64,000 nucleotides of DNA from Lingula anatina. Lineage: Eukaryota; Brachiopoda; Lingulata; Lingulida; Lingulidae. Of this stretch, positions 1 to 19,317 are shown piece by piece. Location of the stretch: positions 779,922-843,921 of the forward strand of contig NW_019775525.1 of the NCBI RefSeq assembly GCF_001039355.2, given 5' to 3'. The stretch's first letter is position 1, and each line of letters begins with the position of its first letter. The position numbers were made by a program, and so were the translations under genes. Below the pieces are notes generated by a model that saw only the letters and a program-made list of their open reading frames with translations, had not been told where the DNA came from and made no database searches.

Positions 1-140
1 AAGTCTGTGTTATGTCATGTCCAGGCTGTGGATAAGATAATTAGGACACAAGACACTAATTAACTGAGAAGTCATACAGGCAGGTGCTTGGGGAGGTGTG
101 ATATGTGCTTTGTATTAGCTACCTGTGTGAATGTTACAAG

Positions 141-143
<3 letters not shown>

Positions 144-171
<28 letters not shown>
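144..171. repeat. (TG)n microsatellite, about 14 units
   Basis: An uninterrupted TG/GT dinucleotide run, seen directly. It is a simple-sequence repeat, probably length-polymorphic. Confidence 0.97.
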
Positions 172-172
<1 letters not shown>

Positions 173-253
173 ATCCACTTGGTATGACAGGCACAGAAGA
201 AACAGTGGCACCACTCTTGGCTTGGACTCACATTTAAATACAACCTAAACTAT

Positions 254-266
254 GTTGCCTAGCAAC
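254..266. promoter_or_regulatory. Perfect palindromic X-box-like site (RFX family)
   Basis: The 13-mer GTTGCCTAGCAAC is a perfect inverted repeat of GTTGC around CTA/TAG. It matches the known binding consensus of RFX winged-helix factors (GTNRCC, short spacer, RGYAAC), which control cilia genes in animals. What is seen is the motif only. There is no adjacent promoter or exon to say which gene it would serve, and a single 13-mer could arise by chance, though a perfect one is uncommon. Confidence 0.4.
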
Positions 267-3200
267 CAGACAGAGGCAGGCTGGGGTCCAGTAGCAGCAA
301 AAATTAAGATTGGCTTGCCTTTGGGTGACTGGGGAAGAAAATTTATGCCGTCAAGCCAGGTGAGATGACTGGGTCTGATGCTGCTACTACTGCTGCTGTG
401 AAGATAACATCTATGCAAAAATTACAGAGCAGAGGTGGTCTGAACTTTTCTCTCAGGATGTAAGATATATTGATGTGAATAGACACAAAGAGCTTTTGAC
501 AGCATGGTTTTGATAAATTGGCAATTCGATGACCCTAAAATCCTGGTTGAAGATTATTTTTTTGAAGTTTTGATTTTTCAAAAAATTTCAAACATATTTT
601 AGTTCTTACCCACAATGTATGAGTGAAAATTAAAATGGAGCCTTTAATGATAATCCATGTATTGCTCTCTTTATGTATTCTTTCTCTTGGTGCAATATCT
701 ACTTCATCCACCACAAATCTGAGAAAATTTAATAAAATCAGATCTTCTGATAAAGACCTTGTCAACCTCTCAGTGGACAATCTTAAATGTCAACCGACAC
801 CACGGACTTCCTGAATGCCACAACAACAATTTCCTCTTCAAAATTTGTCAACTGTAATTTGCCGCAGAGAAAGATATGGGGAAAAAAATTGATGGAAGAC
901 TTTTTAATAGTCTTTGTGTTCCGAGCTGGTAGTCTTGTATCTGCTGCATACACATTGTTTTCCAAGTCTCCCGCCCTCAGGGGTTACAAATTCTGAATCA
1001 TCCAGAGATTTATGAGGCTTATTTTCCACCTTGGTATCTTTATTGGCCTTTTCTTTTTGTCTTTTTTTTCTAACAGAAAAGATTTGCAACAACACCATCA
1101 TGCATTTTATATAACTTTTTCCTAACAAAATGAAACATGCTTACATAACAAAAGACATTCCAATCTTACAGCATCACTTTTTTATTATTGTTATTTTTTA
1201 TCATTATTGAATTGCCTTCAAGTTATTACGACTCCTGCACTAACAAAATCAATTCGGGAGGCCTCAGAAGTCATTTGTTAGGGTTTCTCTCTCTTTGTAG
1301 GTGGACTATCTAATAGAGTTTTATTTTCAAAGGCACTTTATTCTTCTTCAACTCTGCTTCTTGTCTCGATCTCTTTGAAGTCCCCGATCACAGTCCCCGT
1401 GTCTTTTAAGCCCTGGTAATCGCTCATAATGAAAGTGTTGTGTTTATGGATCGCTTTACAAATAAGGACACTGGGCTTTTATAGACAGGGTTTGGAAGAT
1501 GGCACACTTTGTCCAAGGACAGTAGAACATGATATTCCAAGTCAGCTGAGGGAACAAAGGGGTCTTTAATATCTTGGTACGATTATGGGAAAAAGTTACA
1601 TGCTGGTCCAGATGCTCCGAAATACGATATAAGGGGACACTAAATGGAATTGGTTGGACCTCAAGATGCTCAATTTTCAGCTTATCTGTTGAATCAAAGA
1701 TGTATTATAGTAGAAATAATATGGGTGGTATTTAACAGTGGTTAAGGATGTAAACATTTTCAAAGATGCTGGAATAGCAATGAAATAATCAATATACACA
1801 CCAATAACTAAACGCTATATCAACAATTTTCTTGTCTTTTTTTTTTTTTTAAGAACTAAACACCAACGATGTCAGATTTAACTGGTCATAATTATAATCA
1901 TTCAATCTACTTCTTATTAGGTTTATTTCTAGAATTGTGGGACAATTAACAGGGTTATAATCATGATCCCAAGGTTTACTTCTTCTTCCATCCTCAAGCA
2001 TGGCTTACACTGGGACACAATCATACCTGGTCAGTTACTAAGGACTATATGGGCAGTCATAATTGTCACCATAAGGAAATGTCACCTACTGATTGAGACT
2101 GTTTGATGACAAGAAAATACCCTGTCCCCTGGTGTGAAATGTTCCTATGGCCATCTGTGGGTCTCGAATGATTATTAGTTTCAGATTGAGAAAAACGATG
2201 GATTCTGGACATTGAGAAGGAGGCCAATGAACTGATCATAAACAGAGGACTTAAAATGTGGAAGTCCCTATATGCACACATGTGCATGTGCATTCCTGTG
2301 CACACATACAATCGTAGATCTCTAAACGAGCATGCAGTCTTCACATGACAGCCTATTAACGATTCACACAGTGAAGGGTGAAAAAAAATTCAAATCCGAT
2401 TTTTGTTGGTCTATTATCCAATTTATATGCTTCACGCAATGACCACAGCTGGACAGCTTACTGACCACCTGACCATGACAAATTACTTCTAGCCTGTTAC
2501 ACAACAGCCCAGTCCCACAAATTTTTGGACTCCCTCACCCAAGCGAATATGACACATTAAAACAAGAAGCCAAGCAGGAATGATATATGAAGATTGTTCT
2601 GCCCTTGGTAAAGAAGAATGCAGTTAAAAAATAATTTCTCTCATCTCTGATAACATCTCCATGCTGCGAGATATGAAATGCGATAAGAGATTGCAATGTC
2701 GACTTTTACAAATAGGCGGTTGGTTCATTGCTTTTTTTCCACAGATCGATTGAGCTGCTTGCAGAATTTTTGAAATAAGTCCAAAAATTATAGTTTTTCA
2801 GACTTTTTTCATCTTTGAAGCCAGTCAAGAATACTTAGTCACAAATAATTAACTTACAAATTGCGCTTGCATCACTAAAACTGATTTGCAATACTTGTCC
2901 TGACTTGAGAATATTACTGAGGCAGAAAAAAATAACATGTATCACAAAAACAAATTTGCCAAACATTTCCTTTCACTGTTGTTGGGTATATCAAGTTTTG
3001 ATGTAATATATTCTGATAACAACAAGTCACACTAACAGCCGTTTCCTTTGGTGCAGTATCAGGAAAAGATCAGTTTCAATTTTTGGATAAAATCACCTAA
3101 CATAAATTATTTTCATTGAAAAAGTTTTAAAATACACCATACCAGAATTAGTCAGAATTGACTTATTGATAACAAACTTAGCATCCATACTTTTCTTTGT

Positions 3201-3418
3201 TTTCCCCTCTCAGCAATAAAAATGCAAAACACCACAAACCCCAAGGGATCAATTTTCCCTTCTCAAAAAAGTTACAAAGATGGCACGAACCAAGAAGAGA
3301 GAATGAATCACTACATTTGGAGCATATGCAGATGTTGTTCTTCTTTGACATTTTCAATTTTCAAGGGGATTACCAAGAAATGCCTTTGCATATATGCACC
3401 TCTAGTTCTCCAATAATA

Positions 3419-4107
3419 GCCCCATTCACACGTACATGGTTAATCGAGATTAAGGGAATCGCGATTCTAACGCGCTTAGCTAAATTCACTTTTTTGCGTT
3501 CACACATGTAAAAACGAAATCGCGATTTACCTTGCTAGATCTGGTAATTGCAACTGTGCTCGCTAGGGGAATCACGGTATATCCTGTTGATCATGCGCAG
3601 TAGCTGCCTTCAAGACCATGCTTTCGGTGTGTACGGTGTTATTTTCTGTTTAATATTCTCATCGGCCCAAATATTTGTTTATGCTGCCACTGAGTTTTCA
3701 GACCATACTTCCTCTTGGCCATTTTGCTGACTGCGAAGAAACTTGAAATTGCGTGGACAGTTTGTTTTCTTTCACTTTCCAGTCGGCGAATAGCTGTATT
3801 TAGCTAGTGTTTCGTTTCAATTTATACCCGACATGAAATAAAATTTATTGTATTGTATTGTATTGTACTTTCGATAGAAACCATGCACGCGCCTTAAGTC
3901 CTCAACTTCCGGTGTTTACACCGATCCCGTTCTCACTAGGAAATTTTATATCGCGATTTAAGTTTACATCGATAGAATCCACCTCTCGAGTAGGATTAAT
4001 TTGAATCGCGATCTGGCGTCTCTACTGCGTTCACACTAGAAGCTTTACATCGATAGAATCGCGATTTGGCACTAATCGCGATTGAAAGTGTCTCGTGTGA
4101 ATGGGGT
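3419..4107. mobile_element. MITE-like element with inverted termini and ATCGCGAT palindromes
   Basis: The left end begins GCCCCATTCACACG and the right end finishes CGTGTGAATGGGGT, an inverted match of 13 of 14 bases. A TA dinucleotide flanks each side (3417-3418 and 4108-4109), a plausible 2-bp target duplication. The subterminal arms hold ATCGCGAT at about 3458, 3518, 3950, 4006, 4058 and 4075, and the word TTTACATCGATAGAAT twice (about 3963 and 4044). The centre (about 3545-3890) is different in character and ends with AATAAAATTTATTG followed by TATTG repeats, like the tail of a retroelement, so a nested insertion is possible. There is no transposase frame, so the element is non-autonomous. 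The superfamily is not assignable from the termini alone. Confidence 0.75.
3846..3867 (+). repeat. (TATTG)n tail-like repeat inside the 3.4 kb element
   Basis: About four tandem TATTG units follow AATAAAATT directly. Short tandem tails after an AATAAA-like word are typical of some LINE and SINE 3' ends, which suggests a retroelement fragment nested in the inverted-repeat element. This is inference; no reverse transcriptase coding is visible. Confidence 0.5.
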
Positions 4108-12128
<8,021 letters not shown>

Positions 12129-12424
12129 GGTTTCACAAAAGGGCTTTACTAGTAACCCTAAAATTGGTCTCAATTTTCAGCTTTCAACTTTATAACTTTC
12201 AAACCATAAAATAGTCTGCTTTAGTTGAAGATAAATCCATAGTGGTTTACTTAATAAAATATTGGTTCGAAATGTTACCAATGCCCTTTATGTAAAAGAA
12301 CAGGCAGGGTATTTTATTTAATTGGACTGCTACTGATTTATTTCAGGTCAAAGCAGACTGAAATTTTGGTCTTAAAGTTTTAAGTTTAGACCAGTTTTCA
12401 GGCTAAAGTCCCTTTCAGAAGCAG
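12129..12424. mobile_element. Long imperfect-palindrome (foldback or hairpin MITE-like) element
   Basis: The two halves are reverse complements along most of their length, with gaps. GGTTTCACAAAAGGGCTTTA near 12129 pairs with the complement of TAAAGTCCCTTTCAGAAGC near 12405-12422. AAATTGGTCT (about 12161) pairs with AGACCAGTTT (about 12388). TAGTCTGCTTT (about 12212) pairs with AAAGCAGACT (about 12350). Such near-full-length hairpins are typical of non-autonomous foldback elements. A partial second copy at 41936-42001 supports a dispersed family. There is no coding capacity. Exact ends and the target duplication are unclear. Confidence 0.7.
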
Positions 12425-15400
12425 GTGCCATAACTAGCTAGGCCAAGGTGTAAGCTGCTTTCAACGTTCAACAATCCTAAAAGAAGACGGAGATAGAGTA
12501 ACTACCCAGGAGGCTGACAAATAAACCTCTTATCTCAGGAAATGGTCAGGTGTAACAAAAGTGGACACAAAAGAGGGATAAAAGTGACCAGTAGTGGACT
12601 GAGGGTACGAGGTGTTGGTCAACCGCAGGTGTCCGAATCCCCTAAGGATTACGATTAATGTTCGTGCAACTCTGGGTCTTTATCTTTTTTTTTTTTTAAT
12701 TTTCAAATATGAACATACTGAAAGATTTCCCATTGACCGCTACAAAACACTAAATTTCCGTCCCAAATTCATTCTGACTGATCAGCAGAGACACAGAGGA
12801 AGACATCTACTTTCTCCCTTGATAATCCAAGATCAAGTCCTACCAGTCTAATTACAGTAAGTGTCATAATCAGAGAAACACCAGGGACAATCATAACCCA
12901 ATTATCAACATCCTAATTAGATTTGGGGTCTGCGTAGCTCTTCACCAAATTTCCTCACTTACTGGGACATTGTTGATTAACCAAAATCAGAAGCAGAGTC
13001 TGTGTCATTATAGATATGTTAGGTTAAACTGCTTTATTTGGTTGATGGTAGATGGTTCTTCATTCAGTGTTCAAACTGTCTACTTTTTTTTCTCAATCAG
13101 AAAATCATCATATTTAATTATTCATTATTTTGAAAGAAAATGGCTATGAGTGGGGAAAAAACTATAAAAAATTTTTTCGCACATTATTCCAAATCATCAT
13201 GGTTGTATTTCATTGTTGGAAACATTCTTCTATTCCTTATTACTCAGCTATTAATCCAATACTGAACTTGTTCTTTTCATGGACAATTTCACTCCAAATA
13301 TGAAGACATGTTTTTGTTTCTGGCCTGTCACATTTTCAAGTCTGACTCTCTTTTCTTCCTGAATGTGCATGGACATATTTTCAGTTACTCATTAACATCA
13401 ATATTGTACGAGAAATAACACCGATCCATTTCTCTCACTTCCCCAAATATCACGGCTTGTTTTCATTTCTGGAATGACACATTTTTGTTTCTCAACTTCG
13501 CCATAGCATAGGTATACCCACATTTTCCGTTACCCTTTTCAGCACATTGACAATATTGTTGATTTTATTACCTGCCAATGACACACCACCCAACACAGGT
13601 GTGAAAGGACAAATACCTTCAAGTTGACCCCAAAAATGTCTCCAATTATCACAACTCAAAAACCCAGACAAACGGAAAGAAAGACTGTGGCACAAATTAG
13701 GCTAAGGGAAGTAAGCATCTGTTGTTACAAATTCAAAACACTGGCAATGCCAGAATTAACCACTGCTTAAAATCATAATGGGGCGAATGGTCAAAAACTA
13801 CCCATGCTTATTACGATAATTCAGAAACTCGGTGAATAAGCAATAAAGCTGATGAAGATTGTAGTGAAGTTAGTCTGAAGTAGTGTATGTTATCTTTAAG
13901 TTGATATTTTTATTGGCTGTTCGATCAGACATGAAGAGGAAACAATGGCTTATTTTCCTTACTTTATCCCAATGTAAACTCGCCTAACTTTCCCCAGATC
14001 TCATAATCAAACCACCAGGCAAAACACCCATGTGTTTTTCTAGCTTGGTGTAAAAACAGCACCGTAGGAAAGGCTGTGTTTCATATGCAGATTTCCCCTT
14101 ACCCCAGGTAAACATAACACTTGATTCATTGAGAACACCAATAGAGCAGACCCAACACCTGTTTAGCTCCGAGAGGAGGCCACGGTTTCCTACTATGCTG
14201 TATACGTAAATCGCCACCCTCTTCAGGCTATGCCCAATGACGCAAAAGGGTCTAATTTTTGCCAAATCTTAGCATTAAATGGACCCACATGAGAACCCAC
14301 CCTTTGGGTTGAGTTGTTAAATTTTTCTGTACCGAGGCTTTTCTTTTTTTATTTAAAAATGAAAGTAGTTTACAGCCAAATCAGCTGTAACTAACACAAT
14401 AAAAAAACAACTTTGGGATATCCCTTCTTCCCTAGTAATTGGTATTATTATGACAATGTCCTCCAAAATAATGTGCTGTCTATAAAACACAAACAAAGTA
14501 AAGAAGCCAGTCAGAAGGGCCATACCAGAGAAGTCAAAATGAGCACTCGGTCATATTTTCCTCAATTTTCAGCTGACTACCCTTCTACGCAGCCCCTCCA
14601 CATGGCTGACTGAGCAGATTGCCTCCCAACACAATCCCCCCTCGCCAGTCACAATGGGCCTGAACAGGTAGTGCTAATACTGTCAAAACATTCAGTATTT
14701 GACCCAATCGACCCGTATTGGGTGTCGATATTTGGTTCTCGTGCAGACTGAACCTGGGCAAACTCCCCCTTTTTCGACTTCGATACTTTCCGCCATATTG
14801 CTCCCAACAGGAGACAACAACAAACACATCTTTGTGCGATTCAGAGACCTCCAAGCCAAATTTTCCTCCCCCCAAAATTTCCACCAAGATCACCAACCCA
14901 GCACCAAAGTTCTTTCCTTGCACTCAATTAAACATTTCACAAAAGAGTCCACGCTAACAACGGCGTGCAATTATGCCTTTGTTCCGCCTAAAAAGAAGCC
15001 TTCTCTATTAACTGGTATGTAGAATGAATAGAACACACACATCAGCTGAAAGGGTCTTATTTGCTACACCTGATTTCTCAAAACAACCTGTGTAAATTAG
15101 GCCGTGCAATACAGGGTACCAGCATGTAACATTTTACATCATATCAGCATCACATCTGGAGATTCAGCTTTTTAAGAATGAAAGTTCCGTTGTAAACACG
15201 TTAATTTTTCACCCAACGCTCTCGTCCATAAATAAGATGCAAACATCCAGAGTGAAGAGCAATGATACAGTTTTGCCTCTAGATAAAGTGCTTCCATAAC
15301 TTAAAACTGAAATCATTTTATGAGCAGAACAAAGACTTCCACTGTCAAGTGACAAAAACAAGTTCTTATTTAGGCTTCAGGTTGCACCCTGGGTTCAACA

Positions 15401-16398
15401 CTATCTCCAGGTGTGCTGTCCCTTAGGACCTCTGCCTAAATATACCCAGGAGACCTCACCATCCTCGGGGTACCATCACCTGAGACTGGGAAGAAGGTAA
15501 AAAGCAATTACCTTAAAAATGTATCTCAAATTGTATCCCTGATAAGCAGGGGAGTCGAATTCAGAGCCAGAACAAGCCTTGATAGAATCTCCTATATTCC
15601 TTCCTGTACAGTGGGCCACCACACTGTCATCAAAATCCATGTTCATATCCTTCATAATCATAACACAGAGGCCCTGGTGGGTTATTTTTCAACTTGGACA
15701 TTAAAGTGCATTCACAGGGCCTCAATTGTGAATATATTAGGCCCTTTACATGTATTCTGTCTTGAAGTTTAAAGAAGACAATGTGACTGTACTGTGCCCT
15801 GTGTTACAGAAAGATAGGACAGGTGTGGGATTTGTCTCAGAACTTCAGAAGAGATTCTATTTTTTTAATTTAAATCAAATTATTATCATAAAGACATATT
15901 ATATGATCATTTGGGGGGGAGGGGCATCAAGGTTTCTTAAATGAAATTCAAAGCTGATGCAAAAGTACAGGTGACGAGTTTGAAAAAAAAAAGCTGGCCT
16001 GGCCAAAACGTATTCAAGATTCCTCATTTAATTTCCACCTGCTCTAGTTTCGTATATCCCTCGAGGGGAGACCAGTCTTGAGTACTCCAAACAACATCGT
16101 CATGAAAGGCGAACAGTCTACATCAAGATGGGGGCCAGTATTTACTTGTCAACCAATAACAATATTCTAACCCTCTCCAACAAAGACCTTCAGAGACAAG
16201 GATTCTATTGCTCCTCCGTGAAATACGACCTCATCTCATTGAACCCATTGAAAGCACCTGAATGCTGAATACCCCCATTATCAAAACTTAAACCATTTCT
16301 ATTGAAGTCCCATAGTCCTCTTATCTCTTAAGACCCTCATATAAACACTCCTGTTTCTATGCAGATGGACCGCAATATTTTCCCCCTATTTTATCTTG
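12425..16398. other. Non-coding DNA with a less AT-rich block near 14.5-15.0 kb
   Basis: No frame passes scrutiny. The 112-codon minus-strand frame at 14585-14923 and the 107-codon plus-strand frame at 14699-15022 lie on the same DNA and neither has a recognisable domain. That block (about 14550-15000) is richer in CpG and less AT-rich than its flanks and contains homeodomain-type words such as CAATTA. It could be a regulatory element or a short unrecognised exon. The remainder is featureless AT-rich sequence. Confidence 0.55.
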
Positions 16399-16635
16399 TT
16401 CACACCCAAACTTTGACAGACCAAATTTGATTCGATTTGAACTCTGTCAACTAGATAAAATCACAGTTGCACAGATTTCTTGACAATGATCATAGCTCAA
16501 TCTCAGTCAAATATGAAAAATAAGGTAACATAATTTCACCCTAGGATGTATCCTGTGTAGGTACAAAAACAACTGCTAACATCATACAAATCGAATCAAA
16601 TATGATCCATCTGATTCAAGTGTAGACACACCCCA
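16399..16635. mobile_element. Inverted-repeat element, MITE-like, with TTTGATTCGATTTG arms
   Basis: ATTTGATTCGATTTG at 16425-16439 has a perfect 15-base reverse complement at 16587-16601. Outward of it the arms continue imperfectly: GTTCACACCC near 16399-16408 corresponds to the complement of GTGTAGACACACCCC near 16620-16634. The spacer of about 150 bp has no open frame. The design (TTCACAC-like termini plus short inverted words containing TCGA or CGCG) recalls the 3419-4107 and 58172-58391 elements. A chance inverted repeat of this length this close together is unlikely, but family membership is inference. Confidence 0.5.
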
Positions 16636-17655
16636 AGGCTCCTCTCAATCATAACGTGCCCAGTTTGAGATTAGAACCCACTTACTCTTCAATAGTTTCA
16701 TATCAAATGTGAAAACTCTTTGGTTTCCAAGCAGGAAGATAGTTTTGGGTGGGTGGAAACTCGAAGGTTGCGAGATGAAGGATAGAAGTCGGTTCTGATG
16801 TTCTTGATGACATTGTTGGCGGACCCCCTAGATGTTATCAGCCTTGTCAGTGAATTATTCATTGCTCATAGTTATTAAAATTATCACTTACAACTTGACA
16901 AGCTCCAAGATAAAATTTGTTTTGACTTACACTTGTCTTGGGTTTGAAAGAAAAAAGTTTTAAGCAGTATTGAGTGATGTATTTGTTATAAAAATATGTA
17001 TTTTTTTTATGGTCTCTAGGTCTCTTTGGCTATGGTTTATTTTTCATTCCTTCAGCCATATTTACCAGCTAGCCAATCAAATATCCAATTTCATCTCTCC
17101 AAATGTTTTCAAAGAGAGCAAAATGTGTGTAAAAGCAACAAGTTGTTTTCAATGCATTTCTTAAAACCCAAAACACATGATAGCAGTTCCAAGTCCTACA
17201 AAACTGTCCGTGCAAACCTGATTTTATCAACTTGTGCGTCATTTCTCAGTTATTAAAACTGTGACTGATTAGTTCCGCCAGATCCTACAGGAGAGATATG
17301 ACATCTTTTGTGGCATGGTAATCATATGGAAATTACAAAAGTAACAAGTATGTACCACAGATTCAACAGTCATCCGCAATGGGCCCAAGAGAAGGTGGGG
17401 TTTCTTTCCTGATTTCTGAAAACTTCTAACTTTCACCAAGTCACTATAAAATCAAGTTGTCAGCCAGATCATGGCTATCAAGTTTGTCCCTTTTTTAAAA
17501 ACTTGAAGGCAGTCTGCTACGGTGATCGAAATTCATCCATGGTGGGGTACTAATCAGCATATTTCTTCTAAGACGTTATCTGGAGTATGCATCTCTCCAC
17601 CTCCTCAGCTGCTACATGGGTTATTTCAAGGCAGACCAGAAGGAGATAAGGTTCA

Positions 17656-17669
17656 TTATTCATGCAAAT
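17656..17669 (+). promoter_or_regulatory. Sox/POU composite-like motif
   Basis: The word CATTATTCATGCAAAT contains a perfect POU octamer, ATGCAAAT (17662-17669), preceded by CATTATT. CATTATT is one base from the Sox half site CATTGTT, with one extra base of spacing. This order and orientation match the known SoxB-POU composite element of animal neural and pluripotency enhancers. It lies in a less AT-rich stretch (about 17520-17715). Only the motif is seen; activity is inference. Confidence 0.3.
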
Positions 17670-19297
17670 ACCCATCCTCCTCCAGAACCCCCTGCTCTCT
17701 CCGTCATCCTATCTCTGCGTAATTAAATGAACTGAGAACTTCTTTTATTCTCCGTGTGCGAAGTCAAAGGAAATATGATAAGTTTGTCTCTTTGGTTTCC
17801 TACCATAGATATAGCTTGATGTGTGAGAAGAATATTTTCCTCAATACTGATGGGCCACTGTCTCTCAATTTCAAAGTGTACATGAAGAAGTGTAATATTC
17901 TTCTGATACATTTTTTGGTCCAATTTCAATAAGTAATTTTTCTTCTCCAAGTTGCTGTCTGACAAGGAGGATATTGAACCTTCCAGTGTTTTGGTCAAAA
18001 ATAAAAAGACATGTTTCATCAACTTAAAACAAAATGCATACACTGGGCACATGTGTGTCATAAAAATTTCACTTCTCAAATCATTTCACTTCTTCTAACT
18101 TTTTTTTTTTTTCGGAAGTCCAACTGTAACCTCTCCAGCCTTGAAATGCCATGGTTGAAAAATGAGGGGGAAATGTATCTGAAGCATGTGCGTCCAACTG
18201 TGACAGAAAAATGTGATTCTTTTTATCATGTAACTGACTCCACCGGAGCAAAAGAACATCTAAAATAACTTGATAATGGAAGGGAATCATTAGAATTAAG
18301 GAGCTGAATATCACTTCCAGGTTATTTTTTCATCTTCTTTGTTTCCTCTTACAATGGCAAACTGACTTTGACAAATGGAGAGTGCGGCCCACTGTTTAGA
18401 ACATATGTGAATGGTTTTTTATTCCATGTCATCCTTCCCTGTCGTCTGCACGAAAGATAATCCTAAATCAGTTTCCTCGGGTACAATGCCCCTGGGTGAA
18501 TATCCATAGATCAAGTAGGAAATAAAATCAACTACATTTTGCCCAGTTATTTTGTTGGCTAGAATCACTGAAATGTTTTATTCAGATTCCTTTGGTCAAT
18601 CTTTCTTTTAATAGGAGTTTTAAAATATACCACAGCCACTTATAAAGCATAACCTTTTTGGAGGATTATTTTCCAAAGAGGGACGTTGATTTTCTCACTG
18701 TTATGATGGGAGAAAAGAAAAGCAGTTATTCCACGCAACAAAAGATGTCAAAAACACAGAACAAAGTTCTCTATGCAACAGCTCCCGATTCTCTGCGGGG
18801 ACGAGAAAAGCACAGTAACAGCACCACATCATTACCTCCTAACCAACGCAGTTTACACAGCGGCTAAGAAGTTAACTGGTTAAAGAGAATGTTAAGTGAT
18901 GGGAGAAAGAATGGGGCCCTCGCGTAACACTACAAATGTAAGAGGGAAAACATTGAATAATGCTCTCTGTTGAACAGTGTCACCACGTCTCAGGCTCTAC
19001 AATTACGAGATCGGTTCACACACAGTTAAACAGCATGGGACTTGGGGACTACTGTATAGACCTAGGCTGAATTCATTTTTCTCGTAAGAAGCTGTACGCT
19101 GCTGGAATATTCCATCTGTCGTCTGTTCAATTAATTGACAGCAGAGGCGTATATCTATGACCTAAGGAACCTGTGTGCTTCTAAGTTAGAGGAGTTGCAT
19201 GCTTTGTTTAATTGCTATGAATATTTCTCATTACAGACATAATTTTGAACAAGCGAGTTTACTGTACTGACCTATGTTGACACTATATTACGACGCT

Positions 19298-19317
19298 CCC
19301 CCCCCCCCAAAAAAAAA
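19298..19317 (+). repeat. C11-A9 homopolymer junction
   Basis: A run of 11 C is followed directly by 9 A. It is one of several C-tract/A-tract junctions in this window. Confidence 0.95.

Larger units (their letters stand above)
1..3418. other. AT-rich non-coding DNA, no gene recognised
   Basis: No open frame here exceeds about 105 codons and none shows a domain, signal peptide or biased codon use. The 3197-3511 frame of 104 codons contains no motif I recognise. The stretch holds a (TG)n tract near 150, an X-box-like palindrome at 254-266, poly-T runs near 1060 and 1840, and an alternating purine-pyrimidine patch at about 2271-2312 with repeated GTGCA and TGCAC words. I read it as intergenic or intronic. 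Short exons cannot be excluded by eye. Confidence 0.7.

Noticed and set aside
14585-14923. 112-codon minus-strand frame in a less AT-rich block
   Set aside because: An overlapping 107-codon frame exists on the other strand, neither has a domain, and less AT-rich DNA lowers stop frequency by itself.
15715-15746. AGGGCCT...AGGCCCT hairpin
   Set aside because: A 7-bp stem with an 18-base loop and no T-run or conserved context is expected by chance.
17723-18079. 118-codon minus-strand frame
   Set aside because: Composition looks random, there is no family resemblance, and it overlaps an equally plausible frame on the opposite strand.
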